64,000 nucleotides of DNA, taken from positions 5,065,944-5,129,943 of the forward strand of contig OX345639.1 in assembly GCA_947044365.1 (NCBI GenBank), in the 5' to 3' direction. Shown here piece by piece: positions 62,376-64,000 of this stretch. How positions within the stretch are numbered: the first letter of the stretch is position 1; the number at the start of each line of letters is the position of its first letter. The notes under the pieces are model-generated. The model was not told the origin of the DNA and made no database searches. It saw nothing but the letters and a program-made list of their open reading frames with translations. This stretch comes from Petrosia ficiformis. Its lineage: Eukaryota; Porifera; Demospongiae; Haplosclerida; Petrosiidae. Position numbers and translations under genes: made by a program.

Positions 62376-64000
62376 ATGGCTCAGACAGTGTTCATTAGCT
62401 GTGTGAGTGTTCTGCTTACAGCATCGTATTCTATTGTATCGATCAAGGCAGATGATGGTTGCAATTTCAATATCTCTAACACAATAAAGGTGAATAAGAG
62501 AACATGTCAAAATTCTTTGTCTTTATCGTTTGGAGACTCATCATGCCAAGCAAATAGAAGCATCTTCTGCAGTTTGGAAGAAGCTCTGCATTGTCTTGTG
62601 AATTCAACCCAAATCATAATCGAAGATAACAAGACTGAGGTCACTAATTCCACAGCCATATATTACAAAGACAGTATTGCTATTCGAGGAGCTCCGTCTG
62701 GTACTTCAGTCACATGCACTCACAATGGTGTCGCTCTCTCATTCGTTTTCATAACTAAACTTTGCTTTCGAGACATTGTTGTTCATAGGTGTGGTGGACA
62801 GCATCACATAGCACATACAACTGTTGATATAAATAAATATTATGGGGCATTATCTGTTCTGGAATCATACAACATATACATCCACAATGTACATATTCAT
62901 GAGAGTATTGGTGCTGGATTATACTTAGCTAATGTATACGGAATTGCTGAAATTACGAATACGACATTTAGTAACAATCCTAGGCCTAGAGTACCAATGC
63001 CAAGTAATATACCCAAACGTGCTCGATATGGTGGAGGAGTTTACGTGGAAAGTAAGAGATCCAATTTGAGCATTATATTTGATAATTGCAATTTTATTAA
63101 TAATTCCATCATACATAATAAATCAAAGAAATTTGATCCTAAGCATACAAATCATGGAGGTGGTTTATATATTAACATCAAGCTTGCATATTCCACATTC
63201 ATGATAAAGCAATGCATGTTTGAAGACAATACAGGGGGTTATGGAGGAGGTATGGTTTTGTATTTTAAAAAGAATGCATGTCATTCAAATGCAAGCATTG
63301 CTGATTCACAGTTTATACGAAATAAAGCTAAAGGCACATTTGCTCAAATAGGTGGTGGACTTTTAATTGGTTTTTCTCAGCCTGAAAACGGTAGATTATG
63401 CTCACTCAGTGATAACCACATTTATTTAGATAACATAACATTTAAGGAGAACACGGGTTGGATTGGTGGGGGATTAGCATGTACAGCATCTCGCCAATTG
63501 CCAAACAGCATGAGAAATGAAATCATCATTCGGAATTCAAACTGGCTCAATAACAAGGCTCGTTCTGGTGCTGCAGTCTCATTCCTAAGATACCTATGGG
63601 ATAAAGCTGGAAGGGGATCTTTACCTGCTGTAACAATTCATAACTGCACATTTCAGGAGAATTACAATCAAAACTTAGATGTTACAAATAAATACTTCCT
63701 TAAAGGATGGGTTGGACCTGGAGTTTTCTTTGTTATATATATTGATATCACGTTTACTGGCATTACCGTTTTTGAAAGAAATAATGGATCAGCGATCGGT
63801 TCAGTAGATTCAATTCTCAGTTTCAAATCCACTAACATCACGTTTAGCCATAACAACGGATGGGATGGAGGGGCTATTTCTCTCCGAGGATTGTCGTATA
63901 TTGCTCTTCACAAACACTCTATCATTCATTTCAATGATAACAGAGCATTTGGTCACGGTGGGGCTGTTTTTGCTCAGCTTGTTATCGAGGAAACAATTTT
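62376..64000 (+). CDS. Paralog F (partial): divergent Pmp-like beta-helix protein
   Basis: Open from ATG 62376 to the window edge (541 codons, no stop). An in-frame stop at 62310 precedes it and there is no earlier Met. The start MAQTVFISCVSVLLTASYSI is a signal peptide. The ectodomain has the same repeat logic as paralogs A-E but a different sequence: YGGGVYVES, HGGGLYINI, YGGGMVLYF, IGGGLLIGF, IGGGLACTA, DGGAISLRG, HGGAVFA, with partners such as FEDNT, FKENTG and FNDNRA. An N-terminal cysteine-containing part (CQNSLSLSFGDSSCQANRSI) corresponds to the CFKDESHSCQSLQYI segment of A. The membrane part would lie beyond 64000 and is not seen. Gene end and any introns are unknown. Confidence 0.85.
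   Translation, partial: MAQTVFISCVSVLLTASYSIVSIKADDGCNFNISNTIKVNKRTCQNSLSLSFGDSSCQANRSIFCSLEEALHCLVNSTQIIIEDNKTEVTNSTAIYYKDSIAIRGAPSGTSVTCTHNGVALSFVFITKLCFRDIVVHRCGGQHHIAHTTVDINKYYGALSVLESYNIYIHNVHIHESIGAGLYLANVYGIAEITNTTFSNNPRPRVPMPSNIPKRARYGGGVYVESKRSNLSIIFDNCNFINNSIIHNKSKKFDPKHTNHGGGLYINIKLAYSTFMIKQCMFEDNTGGYGGGMVLYFKKNACHSNASIADSQFIRNKAKGTFAQIGGGLLIGFSQPENGRLCSLSDNHIYLDNITFKENTGWIGGGLACTASRQLPNSMRNEIIIRNSNWLNNKARSGAAVSFLRYLWDKAGRGSLPAVTIHNCTFQENYNQNLDVTNKYFLKGWVGPGVFFVIYIDITFTGITVFERNNGSAIGSVDSILSFKSTNITFSHNNGWDGGAISLRGLSYIALHKHSIIHFNDNRAFGHGGAVFAQLVIEETI

Overview
The window is nuclear DNA of an animal: AT-rich, with GT-AG introns, many micro- and minisatellites, short MITE-like transposons and one decayed non-LTR retrotransposon. 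Short introns, intact metazoan genes and the type of repeats suggest an early-branching metazoan, most likely a demosponge of the Amphimedon type. That placement is an inference and was not searched.

Left part, 0.3-6.7 kb (+): a six-exon gene encoding a proline-rich N-terminus, a BTB-BACK module and two PDZ domains resembling the last two PDZ domains of Scribble. 7.1-31.8 kb (+): a complete UBR1/UBR2-type N-recognin (E3 ubiquitin ligase of the Arg/N-degron pathway), reconstructed here in 47-48 exons to about 1,720-1,738 residues. It has a UBR box, ClpS-like domain, RING-H2 and C-terminal cap. Its introns hold an antisense retrotransposon relic, several MITE families and two very long pure tetranucleotide arrays.

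Right part, 33.8-64 kb: a cluster of five intact, intronless paralogs of about 1,235-1,248 codons (four on +, one on -), plus a sixth, divergent member cut by the right edge. Each encodes a signal peptide, a glycosylated ectodomain of repeated GG(A/G)-(I/L/V) and N-N-T/S motifs (Pmp-like, probably a right-handed beta-helix), a cysteine-rich juxtamembrane module and about seven to eight membrane segments with a conserved cytoplasmic tail. Spacers carry shared upstream elements, a CArG-like box and three internally deleted relics in which the 5' flank is fused directly to the last 35 codons. The third paralog is a mosaic of the first two, which points to gene conversion. No function is known to me for this receptor-like family. 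Its layout (variable ectodomain, near-invariant membrane part, tandem array with relics and conversion) is that of a fast-evolving surface-recognition or adhesion family, and it is the strongest candidate for an undescribed system here.
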